Positions 43,688 through 52,707 of a stretch of DNA of 64,000 bases are shown piece by piece. The first letter of the stretch is position 1; the number at the start of each line of letters is the position of its first letter. This DNA is from Flavobacteriales bacterium UBA974 (GTDB taxonomy: Bacteria > Bacteroidota > Bacteroidia > Flavobacteriales_D > Sanyastnellaceae): assembly GCA_002292405.1 (NCBI GenBank), contig DBBW01000003.1:74037-138036 (forward strand), written 5' to 3'. Both the position numbers and the translations under genes were made by a program. The notes under the pieces were generated by a model. That model had not been told where the DNA came from. It saw only the letters and a list, made by a program, of their open reading frames with translations, and made no database searches.

Positions 43688-44712
43688 ATGCGCATCACTA
43701 TTACCCCACTGGTTTTATCGGTTTTACTTTCAGGATTAATTCCTTTTTCTAAGGCGAATGCCCAAACCCATATTGCACCATCTTTTCTATCTGGTGACAG
43801 TTATACCATGGGGACATTAGAAGAATTATCAGAAGCGGGAGCGGCGGGAGAAAATATGGCATGGGATTACAGTTCTTTTGTTACGGACAACTCTTATAAT
43901 GGGCAAATACTGTCATCTACACCATCCTCATTTGAAGACGATTACCCCAATGCTAACTGGATGATAGAAATAGGCGGCGGTCAGTACTACTTCAATTTTG
44001 GACCAGATGTTTACGAGTATTACGGTGGGGTAGAAGGAGGAGTTAGTTACCCCTATTATGATTCGAAATTTACTTTCCGTACCCATTTGAATATGGCGAA
44101 ACATGGACGGACACTTACGAAGTTTCACTAAATATCTCAGGTGCTGAAATACAAAGATCAGGAGTTGTCACGAGCGTATTTGATGGTTATGGAACCCTCG
44201 AACTTCCTGGAGGGGTTCATTTAGATGACGTGTCAAGGATTTCAATATCGAGAGAAATTACGGACAGTTCAATGACAAGTGAAACAACAATTTTAATTGA
44301 CTACAAGATGTTTTACTCCGGAACGATGGTTGTTCCAATCGTCTCACATACGCAGATGCAAATCATTGAAGAACTTGACACAGCAATACAGGACATTACG
44401 CAGATACTTCAGCTCTACACTGTTGCAACTGATGAAGTTCAGCTAGGAGCTACCTCTCTAGATTTCACGATGTTCCCTAACCCTGCCAGTTCGAAAGTGC
44501 AATTTGTTTTCGCCAGTGGGGTATGTCTCCCCAACTCACTCGACGCAATTGAAATTCGCGACATCGCAGGTCGTTTAATCGAAACGCTGCACCTTGTAAC
44601 TGGTGTAAATTCTGGAATGATAGATGTTAGTACTTGGGCGAAAGGAGTCTATACGGCAACATCTAAGCGTGGTTTAGAAAGCCTCTCCACCAAACAATTG
44701 ATTGTAGAGTAG
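43688..44712 (+). pseudogene. type IX secreted protein gene broken by a one-base frameshift
   Basis: From ATG 43688 a signal peptide (MRITITPL...NAQ) opens a protein that runs in one frame to about 44073 and then hits a stop at 44129-44131. The following sequence continues in the -1 frame with a natural reading, FPYPFEYGETWTDTYEVSL, a pattern common in Bacteroidota surface proteins, through to the stop at 44712. Adding one T to the T run at 44074-44076 restores a 341-residue protein of 342 codons. The C-terminus, from FTMFPNPASS to KQLIVE, is a type A type IX sorting domain. The body has no family I recognise. It is either a recent pseudogene, a phase-variable gene or a sequencing error. Confidence 0.8.
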
Positions 44713-44752
44713 TCTTCCATACACAGACTTGGTCTATTCGAGATGTAGGAAT

Positions 44753-46645
44753 TTAGTAAGCTCTTTTGTCGCGTCCTTCCATATAATTTACGAAGGCGCG
44801 ATTTACAACTCTACGTCCTCCTGGCGTAGGATACTTTCCGGTGAAATACCAATCTCCGGTGTGATCGGGACAAGCTTCGTGAAGACCTTCAATGGTTTGG
44901 AATATGATTTTCACATCAGCAACCATATCCTTGGGAGTTAGAAGTTCAGAGATTTTGTCAGACACTTCGTCAGCGGTAAAAGGGTCATAAATTGCTCTTA
45001 CGGGATTTTGCATGTCAGCTAAAGGTTTCAATAGCTCAGCCTTACATTTCTCATAAGTATCGCTAAGGACTTTTTCAAGACCGCGATCTTTCAATAGAGA
45101 TACAGCTGCTCTGAATGCAATGAAATCATTCATTTTCGCCATGTCGATTCCGTAGCAGTCGGGGAAGCGGATTTGAGGAGCACTTGAAGCAACGACGATT
45201 AATTTGGGTCCGAGTCGATCAAGAATTCTGAGTATGGATTGTTTTAACGTCGTTCCTCGAACGATGCTGTCATCAATAACGATAAGATTGTCCTTACCTC
45301 TTCTTATTGATCCATAAGAAATGTCATAAACGTGGGCTACTAAATCATCACGTGAAGAATCCTGAGTTATGAATGTTCGGAGTTTAGCATCCTTAATTGC
45401 CACCTTCTCCATTCTGGGGCGTTCGTTCATAATAGCTTCAATATCCTCATCAGAGGGATGAGATCCGAGGCCCTTTATCCGAGCAATTTTACTTGTATTT
45501 AAGAAAGTCTCTAACCCCTGAATCATTCCATAAAAACAAACCTCAGCAGTGTTGGGGATGAAGCTTGAAACCGTATTGTCAAGGTCGTGTTCAATTGCTT
45601 CGAGAATTTTAGGGACGATTTTTTCCCCCAATGCTTTTCGCTCTTTGTAGATTTCTACATCGTTGCCTCGACTAAAATAAATTCTCTCAAAACTACACGC
45701 TGTAAGTGTTGCTGGATCGAGAATTTGAGGCATGTAAGTTGTTCCGTCACGTTTAATAATTAAAGCGTGACCAGGTTTTACCTCATGAATTTTATCAGCA
45801 GTAAGGTTGAAGGCAGTTTGGATGACAGGACGCTCGGAAGTAGCAACCACAATCTCGTCATCCTCATACCAATATGCAGGTCGAATTCCATTGGGATCAC
45901 GTAACACAAAAGCGTCTCCATGACCAAGCATTCCACACATTGCGTAACCACCATCGAATCCTTCTGCCGCAGATTTCAAGACACCTTCAAGATCTAAAGT
46001 ATCGGCAATTTTTTCAGAAATGCTTTGGTGATTTAATCCTTTAGCTTTTAGCGCATCAAAACGAGACTGATTCTCTACATCTAAATAGTGACCTATTTTT
46101 TCAAGGACGGTAACGGTATCAGATTTTTGTTTTGGATGTTGGCCTATTTCAATAAGAATATTAAAGAGCTCGTCGACGTTTGTCATGTTGAAATTACCAG
46201 CGACGACAAGATTTTTAGTTCGCCAGTTATTTTGTCGTAAAAACGGATGACAATTTTCAATGTCATTTTTCCCGTAAGTGCCATATCGCAAGTGGCCTAA
46301 AGACACTTCACCAGTAAAGCCAAAGTTTTCTTGTAGAAAAGCCGCATCGGCAAGTTGATTTGCATCGAGATCAGAAAACCTATGAAGGATATCTTCGAAA
46401 ATATCATGAATAGGCTTAGGGTTTATTGATCTTTTTCTTGAAATATATCTTTTACCGGGACTAACATCCAGTTTTATATTCGCAATTCCGGCACCATCTT
46501 GCCCGCGATTATGTTGTTTCTCCATCAGGAGATACATTTTATTCAAACCGTAGAATGCCGTTCCATACTTATCGATGTAGTACTGTAGAGGCTTTTTAAG
46601 CCTCAGAAGCGCAATGCCGCATTCATGCGTTAGGAAATCGCTCAT
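44753..46645 (-). CDS. amidophosphoribosyltransferase-family protein
   Basis: The protein has 630 residues from ATG 46645 (MSDFLTHECGIALLRL); the longer reading from 46705 crosses the divergent promoter. The class II glutaminase nucleophile is Cys9 after a short propeptide, with RGQDGAGIA (about 48-56) and GHLRYGTYG forming the glutamine site. The phosphoribosyltransferase motif LIVIDDSIVRGTTLKQSIL lies near 460-480. At 630 residues it is longer than classical PurF (about 470-500) and matches the long second form I recall in Bacteroidota. It likely makes phosphoribosylamine for purine synthesis. No other pur genes adjoin. Confidence 0.87.
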   Translation of the reverse strand: MSDFLTHECGIALLRLKKPLQYYIDKYGTAFYGLNKMYLLMEKQHNRGQDGAGIANIKLDVSPGKRYISRKRSINPKPIHDIFEDILHRFSDLDANQLADAAFLQENFGFTGEVSLGHLRYGTYGKNDIENCHPFLRQNNWRTKNLVVAGNFNMTNVDELFNILIEIGQHPKQKSDTVTVLEKIGHYLDVENQSRFDALKAKGLNHQSISEKIADTLDLEGVLKSAAEGFDGGYAMCGMLGHGDAFVLRDPNGIRPAYWYEDDEIVVATSERPVIQTAFNLTADKIHEVKPGHALIIKRDGTTYMPQILDPATLTACSFERIYFSRGNDVEIYKERKALGEKIVPKILEAIEHDLDNTVSSFIPNTAEVCFYGMIQGLETFLNTSKIARIKGLGSHPSDEDIEAIMNERPRMEKVAIKDAKLRTFITQDSSRDDLVAHVYDISYGSIRRGKDNLIVIDDSIVRGTTLKQSILRILDRLGPKLIVVASSAPQIRFPDCYGIDMAKMNDFIAFRAAVSLLKDRGLEKVLSDTYEKCKAELLKPLADMQNPVRAIYDPFTADEVSDKISELLTPKDMVADVKIIFQTIEGLHEACPDHTGDWYFTGKYPTPGGRRVVNRAFVNYMEGRDKRAY

Positions 46646-46685
46646 AAAGATGTTGTAGGTGGAGGTGCGAAGGTAGTCACAATCG

Positions 46686-46693
46686 TACATTTG
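46686..46693 (+). promoter_or_regulatory. -7 box for the DUF5522-hutU-GDPD-glpD operon
   Basis: TACATTTG fits TAnnTTTG exactly and ends only 5 bp before the ATG of the DUF5522 gene. If used, transcription would start at or near the start codon, giving a leaderless or almost leaderless mRNA. A good -33 TTG was not found at normal distance. Confidence 0.4.
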
Positions 46694-46698
46694 TAGCG

Positions 46699-46869
46699 AT
46701 GGCAAAAGACCTAGATCCTGAAGACTTTTACACTACTGATGAAGGTTTCATTGTCTTTACAGAAACTTACCATTTAAAGCGAGGTAATTGCTGTGAAAGT
46801 GGATGTAAGCATTGCCCTTATGGTTTTGATAAAAAGACGGGAACCTATAGAAACAAAGGAAAGAAATGA
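46699..46869 (+). CDS. DUF5522 small Cys-rich protein
   Basis: The protein has 56 residues. The signature is HLKRGNCCESGCKHCPYGF (about 25-43): four cysteines in CC-x3-C-x2-C spacing followed by PY, as in DUF5522. The cysteines suggest metal binding, perhaps zinc or iron, but the function is unknown. It is the first gene of the operon, and its stop overlaps the hutU start as ATGA. Small genes of this family are often missed in annotation. Confidence 0.85.
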   Translation: MAKDLDPEDFYTTDEGFIVFTETYHLKRGNCCESGCKHCPYGFDKKTGTYRNKGKK

Positions 46870-48887
46870 ATGTAGAGAAGTTCAAAGAATCGATTACGCA
46901 GGGAATACCCTCGATTTTACCTCCTTCAAAAACGCCCAGCGATGGTGTACCACATGCTCCGGTGAGAAAAGAAATCCTAACTTTAGCTGAAAAAGAACTG
47001 GCCTTATCTAACGCTCTCAGGTATTTTCCAGAAGATCAGCATGCAGTTCTTGCGCCAGAATTTGCTCAGGAATTAAAAAATTACGGAAGGATATATATGT
47101 ACCGCTTGATGCCGGATGTTGAAATAAAAGCCCGTCCGATAGAGTGGTATCCCGCAAAATGTCAGCAGGCTGCGTCAATCATGTTAATGATTCAGAATAA
47201 CCTAGATGCTGCGGTGGCACAACATCCTCAGGAGCTGATAACTTATGGAGGAAACGGATCGGTATTCCAGAATTGGGCTCAGTACAGGCTCACGATGAAG
47301 TATTTAAGCGAGATGGATTCATCCCAAACCCTTACCATTTTTTCAGGCCATCCAATGGGACTTTTTCCATCACACCCAGACGCCCCAAGAGTTGTAGTAA
47401 CAAACGGAATGGTAATCCCTAACCACAGCTCACAAGACGATTGGGAACGCATGAATGCACTCGGAGTGAGCCAATATGGCCAAATGACAGCAGGGTCGTA
47501 CATGTATATAGGCCCTCAAGGAATCGTTCATGGAACAACCATCACAATCCTTAATGCCGGCAGAAGACTTGCTGAAAAGCATGGTGGCGATGAGTCTTTA
47601 GCAGGGCGCTTATTCGTGACTTCTGGACTGGGTGGTATGAGTGGAGCCCAACCAAAAGCGGGAAACATCGCCGGTTGTGTTACGGTTTGCGCTGAGGTCA
47701 GTGCGGATGCGGCGTATAAGCGCCACGAACAAGGATGGGTCGACCATGTAATATCGGACATCATTGAGCTCTCTGATAGAGTGCGTCAATCTATAGCAAC
47801 TAAGGAGGCAATCTCATATGCATATCTCGGCAATGTGGTGGACGTTTGGGAAGCGTTCGATAAGCAAGAGATTTATATTGATATAGGTTCAGACCAAACC
47901 TCACTTCACAACCCTTGGGCTGGTGGATATTACCCTATGGGGATCTCATTTGATGAGTCTAATAGTATGATGGCAGAAGACCCTGAGCAGTTTAAAAAGC
48001 TAGTTCAAAAAACACTAATACGCCATACATCAGCGGTAAATAAACACACCGCAAAAGGAACTTATTTTTTCGATTACGGAAACGCCTTCCTTCTCGAAGC
48101 AAGCCGAGCTGGAGCAGAGGTAGTGTCAGAAGACGGCCTTTCATTTCGCTATCCGAGTTACGTTCAGGATATCATGGGTCCTATGTGTTTCGACTACGGA
48201 TTTGGACCATTTAGATGGGTGTGTACTAGCGGAGAGCCCGGCGATCTAGAATTAACGGATGCCATCGCATGCGAAGTGTTAGAGGAGATGATGAAAGAGT
48301 CTCCAGAAGAGATTAAAACCCAAATGCGTGACAATATCCATTGGATACGTGGCGCTGAGGAAAACAATCTTGTTGTCGGTTCACAAGCTAGAATCTTATA
48401 TGCAGACGCGGAAGGTAGAATCAAGATTGCAAAGGCATTCAATGATGCTGTTGCCTCCGGCGCGTTAAGATCTCCTGTTGTTTTAGGCCGGGACCATCAT
48501 GACGTGAGTGGAACTGACTCACCTTACAGGGAGACCTCAAACATTTATGATGGATCTGCATTTACAGCAGACATGGCGATACAGAACGTTATCGGTGACG
48601 GATTTCGAGGAGCCACTTGGATTTCGATACACAACGGCGGTGGCGTTGGTTGGGGCGAGGTTATTAACGGAGGCTTTGGCATGCTTATAGACGGATCACC
48701 GGACTCGGAGAGGCGCCTAAAATCGATGCTACACTGGGATGTAAATAATGGCATTGCACGAAGAAGCTGGGCACGTAATCCCGGAGCGGAATGGGCTATA
48801 GTTCGCGCCATGGCTGCTGAACCCCGCCTCAAGGTAACACAAGCAAATCATGCCGATGCTACGCTCATAAAAAAAGCTCTATCGTGA
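46866..48887 (+). CDS. hutU: urocanate hydratase
   Basis: The protein has 673 residues, the long form compared with about 555 in proteobacterial HutU. Recognisable parts are ITYGGNGSVFQNWAQYRLTM (about 123-142), FSGHPMGLFPSHPDAPRVVVTNGM (about 158-181), TSGLGGMSGAQPKA and the NAD-binding region near 250. It converts urocanate to imidazolone propionate, the second step of histidine breakdown. No hutH, hutI or hutG lies in this window; the neighbours are for glycerophosphodiester use. Its GTGA junction couples it to the next gene. Confidence 0.95.
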   Translation: MNVEKFKESITQGIPSILPPSKTPSDGVPHAPVRKEILTLAEKELALSNALRYFPEDQHAVLAPEFAQELKNYGRIYMYRLMPDVEIKARPIEWYPAKCQQAASIMLMIQNNLDAAVAQHPQELITYGGNGSVFQNWAQYRLTMKYLSEMDSSQTLTIFSGHPMGLFPSHPDAPRVVVTNGMVIPNHSSQDDWERMNALGVSQYGQMTAGSYMYIGPQGIVHGTTITILNAGRRLAEKHGGDESLAGRLFVTSGLGGMSGAQPKAGNIAGCVTVCAEVSADAAYKRHEQGWVDHVISDIIELSDRVRQSIATKEAISYAYLGNVVDVWEAFDKQEIYIDIGSDQTSLHNPWAGGYYPMGISFDESNSMMAEDPEQFKKLVQKTLIRHTSAVNKHTAKGTYFFDYGNAFLLEASRAGAEVVSEDGLSFRYPSYVQDIMGPMCFDYGFGPFRWVCTSGEPGDLELTDAIACEVLEEMMKESPEEIKTQMRDNIHWIRGAEENNLVVGSQARILYADAEGRIKIAKAFNDAVASGALRSPVVLGRDHHDVSGTDSPYRETSNIYDGSAFTADMAIQNVIGDGFRGATWISIHNGGGVGWGEVINGGFGMLIDGSPDSERRLKSMLHWDVNNGIARRSWARNPGAEWAIVRAMAAEPRLKVTQANHADATLIKKALS

Positions 48888-49573
48888 ACGCTGTAGAGGT
48901 TGTCGCACATAGAGGGTACGCTGCTAAATATTTAGAAAACACCCTCGAGGCATTAAGTGAAGCCATCAAGGCTGGGGCAAAAATGGTTGAGTTTGACGTC
49001 CAATTCACAAAGGATCTCACCCCCATCATGCTCCACGATGACAATTTCAAACGCACCATGGGATTAGATCTAAGTGTATTTGAAATCACCCAAAGAGAAC
49101 TCCAAGGCAAGATAGAACTTACGCAAATTAGTGAGGTTGAAGAGGTTATGGTTTGGCTTAAATCAAACCCAGGAGTGAAGGCATTTGTGGAATTAAAACA
49201 GGAATCCATCGACGTACACGGACTCGAAGTATGTGTGAAAACGCTTCGAGAATCCTGCGACCCTGCCCTTAACCAATGCGTATTTATCAGCTTTAACCCC
49301 GACGCAGTAAAAGTTGCTCAGGAGTATGGCTTCATGGAGACAGGTTGGGTAGTTTTAAGTTATGACGAAGTGGGAGCGAAGGTCTCACAAGAGCTTTCAC
49401 CTGATTACCTTTTCGGCGACAAGGAAATTCTTCCTGACGATGGGTCAAAACTCTGGGGAGGTTCTTGGAAGTGGGTTATTTATGAAGTTACCTCTCGCGA
49501 AGTAGCCGCTAGATTAATCGCTAGAGGAGTGAAAATTATTGAATCTAAGGAGGTAGAAAAGATGCTGTCATGA
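48884..49573 (+). CDS. glycerophosphodiester phosphodiesterase
   Basis: The protein has 229 residues. The GDPD catalytic signature starts at VVAHRGYAAKYLENTLEAL (6-24; His9, Arg10, Glu19), with VEFDVQFTKDLTPIMLHDD (35-53) giving Glu, Asp and the second His. There is no signal peptide, so the enzyme is cytoplasmic. It hydrolyses phospholipid head-group diesters to glycerol 3-phosphate and an alcohol. The next gene, glpD, would oxidise that product, a clear metabolic pair. It starts GTG inside the hutU stop and overlaps glpD by 4 bp. Confidence 0.93.
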   Translation: MNAVEVVAHRGYAAKYLENTLEALSEAIKAGAKMVEFDVQFTKDLTPIMLHDDNFKRTMGLDLSVFEITQRELQGKIELTQISEVEEVMVWLKSNPGVKAFVELKQESIDVHGLEVCVKTLRESCDPALNQCVFISFNPDAVKVAQEYGFMETGWVVLSYDEVGAKVSQELSPDYLFGDKEILPDDGSKLWGGSWKWVIYEVTSREVAARLIARGVKIIESKEVEKMLS

Positions 49574-50745
49574 TATACGATATGGTAATTGTTGGCGGTG
49601 GAATTCACGGGGCAGGTGTTGCACAGGCAGCGGCTGCCGCAGGATATTCCGTCCTTATTTTAGAGAAAACTGCCATAGCACATGGCACATCGAGTAAGTC
49701 GAGTAAGCTTATTCATGGTGGGCTTAGATACCTTGAGTCCGGACAAATTAAACTGGTTTTTGAGTGCCTATCCGAGCGATCTCTTCTATTAAAACTGGCC
49801 CCAGAGCTTGTTCGCCTTGAATCGTTTTTTATTCCGATTTACAAGCATACAACACGCAGACCATGGGAGATTAGAGCGGGACTCTCCATATATGCTACTT
49901 TAGGAAATTTTAAACGCGACGCGCGGTTTGAAAAAGTACCAGAAGTACAGTGGAAAAACCTAGATGGTATTTCCCTTGACAACCTTCAAGCAGTTTACAA
50001 ATACAATGACGGAGCTACAGATGACGCTGCACTAACTAGAGCGGTGATTCAATCAGCGAAGTCTCTAGGAGCGCAAATTAAAATGCCTGCTGAGTTTATT
50101 TCAGCTATCCCAGGGGAAGACGTAAACGAGATTAAGTATTCTGTAAACGGCACAATTCACAGCTGTAAAGCCCGACTACTGGTCAATACAGCAGGTCCTT
50201 GGGCGAATGCAATCCTCGAAAAAGTAAAGCCAACTCCAGAAAAGCGAGAATTCGATCTAGTATCGGGCGCCCATATCGTATTAAACGAATCCGCACCTAG
50301 TGGAATGTATTATGTTGAAGCCCCACAAGATCAGCGTGCCGTCTTTGTAATGCCATGGAAAGGAAAAATGATGATAGGAACTACTGAAACAGTTTTCAGC
50401 GGCAACCCTTCAGAAGTCGTCCCGCTGCCAGAGGAGGAAACCTACCTCTGCGATGTAGTTTCGAGTTACTTTCCTAAATTTAAAGATCTAACGAGAGAAA
50501 AAATCGTTGAATCATTTGCGGGTTTACGCGTACTTCCACAGGCTTCCGGTAAACCATTTTCACGTCCACGCGAGACGACATTTCACGTCGATAAAAAAAC
50601 CGCTCCAAGGATTGCAACAATTTATGGGGGTAAATTAACGGTTTATAGAATAACAGCTGAAAAATTTGTGGCGAAATTTTCGTCTGCCCTACCTCCTAGA
50701 AAACGAAAAGCAGAAACCAGCAAGCTGCCTTTGACACCTAATTAG
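49570..50745 (+). CDS. glpD: FAD-dependent glycerol-3-phosphate dehydrogenase
   Basis: The protein has 391 residues. The FAD motif VGGGIHGAGVAQAAAAAGYSVLILEK (6-31) and GTSSKSSKLIHGGLRYL (39-55) are typical, as are AWAN-like NTAGPWANAIL (about 209) and GGKLTVYRITAEKF near the end. The protein ends shortly after that, so the C-terminal helical cap domain of GlpD (about 100-120 residues) is missing. It oxidises glycerol 3-phosphate to dihydroxyacetone phosphate and passes electrons to quinone. It is the last gene of the operon. Confidence 0.9.
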   Translation: MIYDMVIVGGGIHGAGVAQAAAAAGYSVLILEKTAIAHGTSSKSSKLIHGGLRYLESGQIKLVFECLSERSLLLKLAPELVRLESFFIPIYKHTTRRPWEIRAGLSIYATLGNFKRDARFEKVPEVQWKNLDGISLDNLQAVYKYNDGATDDAALTRAVIQSAKSLGAQIKMPAEFISAIPGEDVNEIKYSVNGTIHSCKARLLVNTAGPWANAILEKVKPTPEKREFDLVSGAHIVLNESAPSGMYYVEAPQDQRAVFVMPWKGKMMIGTTETVFSGNPSEVVPLPEEETYLCDVVSSYFPKFKDLTREKIVESFAGLRVLPQASGKPFSRPRETTFHVDKKTAPRIATIYGGKLTVYRITAEKFVAKFSSALPPRKRKAETSKLPLTPN

Positions 50746-50917
50746 ATCGCTGTTAGGGATACAGGTGTAAACAGCTATTAAAACAGTAAAATGGATCTAA
50801 AAGCAAATTTTAACATTTGCCCGAACAACCTTTATAATTATAACAACGTTTAGAGATTGATTGTAATGATAATGTTGCGTGATTTCGACATTAAATAAAA
50901 GAACAATGAAAAGGCAG

Positions 50918-50957
50918 AAGCGCCATTCATATTGAACGGCGCTTTTGTTTTTTTTTA
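50918..50957 (+). terminator. rho-independent terminator, glpD operon
   Basis: AAGCGCC (50918-50924) pairs with GGCGCTT (50938-50944), with inner TTCA/TGAA pairing possible, and is followed by TTTTG and a run of nine or more Ts (to 50956). It stands 172 bp past glpD and 4 bp from the end of the reverse alr gene. It points to the forward strand because the T run is there. Confidence 0.85.
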
Positions 50958-50960
50958 TAC

Positions 50961-52049
50961 TCAACCTGTAGTAGTTCTAGCCACTCGCCCATGAACCCTT
51001 GATAACAACTCGTATGAAATTGTTTCAGCTTTCTTAGCAAGCTCCATAACACAAAGATTCCTGCCGAATAACTCCACCTCTTCCCCTTTTACAACATCTA
51101 ATCCAGTCACGTCTATAGCAACTAGACTCATGCACACTCGCCCCACTGATTTAGCATAAACACCTTTAATAAAAACAGATCCAATTCCATTTCCAAGGCA
51201 CCTGGGATATCCATCGGCATAACCAACAGGAAGCCAGGCAATATCTCTATCACTTGACTCAGCACCTGTAAAACCATAACTCAACCCCTCACCAGCGGAT
51301 AAACGCCTTACTTGAGTAACGAGAGTCTTAAAACTAACGGCTGGTTCTAACCCCCATTCTTCTCTTGATTCATCTATGCCTAATAAGCAAATACCTACCC
51401 TCACATAATCAGATTTGTGATCTGGAAACCTCGCTACTCCCGATGAATTTAATATATGTTTCTTAAATGGGAATGAAAATTTTGAACAAACCGTATCGAA
51501 AAGTTCTAACTGTTTAAGTGTTTTTCCGTCAAAACAGTGATCATTAGATCCCGCTAAATGAGAATAAACTGTAGCTACGTTTAAATCAGACTCAACAATA
51601 ATTCGTTCAATTTCCAAGAGATCACTCACCTCAAACCCCAAGCGGTTCATCCCCGTGTTGATATTTATGTGAACAGGTGAACCTTCCAACCCTTTCTTCT
51701 CAGCCCAAACAACATAAGCCTCCAAATGCTTTATAGACAATAATGTTGGCTCTAAGTTGTTTTCCACTAATTCATCAAAAGTGCTGTTGTTTGGATTGAG
51801 GATCAGGATCCGAGACGTCACCCCCGCTTCTCTTAATCGTACGCCCTCATCAGCACAAGAAACGGCTAAATATTCAACACCATGCTTTTGTAAAAGTTTT
51901 GCAAGAGCGATATCATCGGTACCATATCCAAATGCCTTTATCACACAAATTACACCCTTGCCATTCATTTGTTCGCGAACTCGATTTAGATTTCGTGCAA
52001 CACATCCCAGGTCAATCTCTAGAGTAGTAACAGGTGTATTTTCAGACAT
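50961..52049 (-). CDS. alr: alanine racemase
   Basis: The protein has 362 residues. The PLP lysine motif reads VIKAFGYGTD (about 35-44) where classical Alr has VVKANAYGHG; the lysine and YG are kept. The second domain has the usual GLSYGFTGA and the catalytic-tyrosine segment VGRVCMSLVAIDVT (about 300-313). It interconverts L- and D-alanine for peptidoglycan. It follows tdk by 3 bp, and both are probably read from one promoter upstream of tdk. Some homologues in this phylum are fused to MurF; this one is not. Confidence 0.94.
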   Translation of the reverse strand: MSENTPVTTLEIDLGCVARNLNRVREQMNGKGVICVIKAFGYGTDDIALAKLLQKHGVEYLAVSCADEGVRLREAGVTSRILILNPNNSTFDELVENNLEPTLLSIKHLEAYVVWAEKKGLEGSPVHININTGMNRLGFEVSDLLEIERIIVESDLNVATVYSHLAGSNDHCFDGKTLKQLELFDTVCSKFSFPFKKHILNSSGVARFPDHKSDYVRVGICLLGIDESREEWGLEPAVSFKTLVTQVRRLSAGEGLSYGFTGAESSDRDIAWLPVGYADGYPRCLGNGIGSVFIKGVYAKSVGRVCMSLVAIDVTGLDVVKGEEVELFGRNLCVMELAKKAETISYELLSRVHGRVARTTTG

Positions 52050-52052
52050 TAA

Positions 52053-52667
52053 TTACTTCGAGTTTTCTTTTTTACGGAATACAACAAAGGCATGTCTAGC
52101 AAGCGGGACATATCGGTCTTTTTCACCGAGTTCAACGGTGTTATCTCCACCGGCAATTCTATGTGAAAAATGTGCAGCACGCCCTGTTTCCGTACAAACA
52201 GCATGAAGCTTAGTAACCTCTTCTGCTAAAGCCAGTAGCTGTGGCATGCATCCAAAGGGCTTTCCTGTAAAATCCAAGTCTAGTCCAGCAACAATAACCC
52301 TCAACCCACGATTTGCAAGTTCATTACACACATCAGGCAAATCATCATCAAAAAATTGAGCCTCATCAATTGCTACAACTAACGCCATTCTACCATCTAC
52401 CTCAAGGGAAGTTAAGATATCTCTACTTTTTGTCACAACCTTAGAAGGCATCGCATTCTTATCATGTGACACAACTTCGTCTATTGCGTAACGCGTATCA
52501 GTAGCAGGTTTAATTATCAGAGTTGGTTGATGAGCAATCACCGCTCGTCTTACCCTTCTTAACAACTCTTCTGTTTTACCAGAAAACATAGGGCCGCAAA
52601 CGACTTCTAGCCTTCCCTCACCTAAAGGAAGCGTCGTTACATCGTGGATTGAATCAATATTATGCAT
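52053..52667 (-). CDS. tdk: thymidine kinase
   Basis: The protein has 204 residues from ATG 52667; a TTG four codons upstream is less likely. The Walker A motif is GPMFSGKTEELLRR (about 24-37), and the Walker B/lid element is IDEAQFF (about 96-102). Type II Tdk proteins usually carry two Cys pairs for zinc; here single cysteines in VCTETGRAAH and VCNELA remain, so the structural zinc site appears to be lost, as is common in some Bacteroidota. It phosphorylates thymidine in the salvage pathway. Confidence 0.94.
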   Translation of the reverse strand: MHNIDSIHDVTTLPLGEGRLEVVCGPMFSGKTEELLRRVRRAVIAHQPTLIIKPATDTRYAIDEVVSHDKNAMPSKVVTKSRDILTSLEVDGRMALVVAIDEAQFFDDDLPDVCNELANRGLRVIVAGLDLDFTGKPFGCMPQLLALAEEVTKLHAVCTETGRAAHFSHRIAGGDNTVELGEKDRYVPLARHAFVVFRKKENSK

Positions 52668-52707
52668 AAGCGAGAGCAAGTTACGATTTGATTGTAATTT
52701 AGCACCT

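Noticed and set aside
50906-50935. Nine-codon reading frame overlapping the terminator hairpin, as a possible leader peptide
   Set aside because: There is no gene downstream on the same strand for it to regulate, and it is too short to support as coding.
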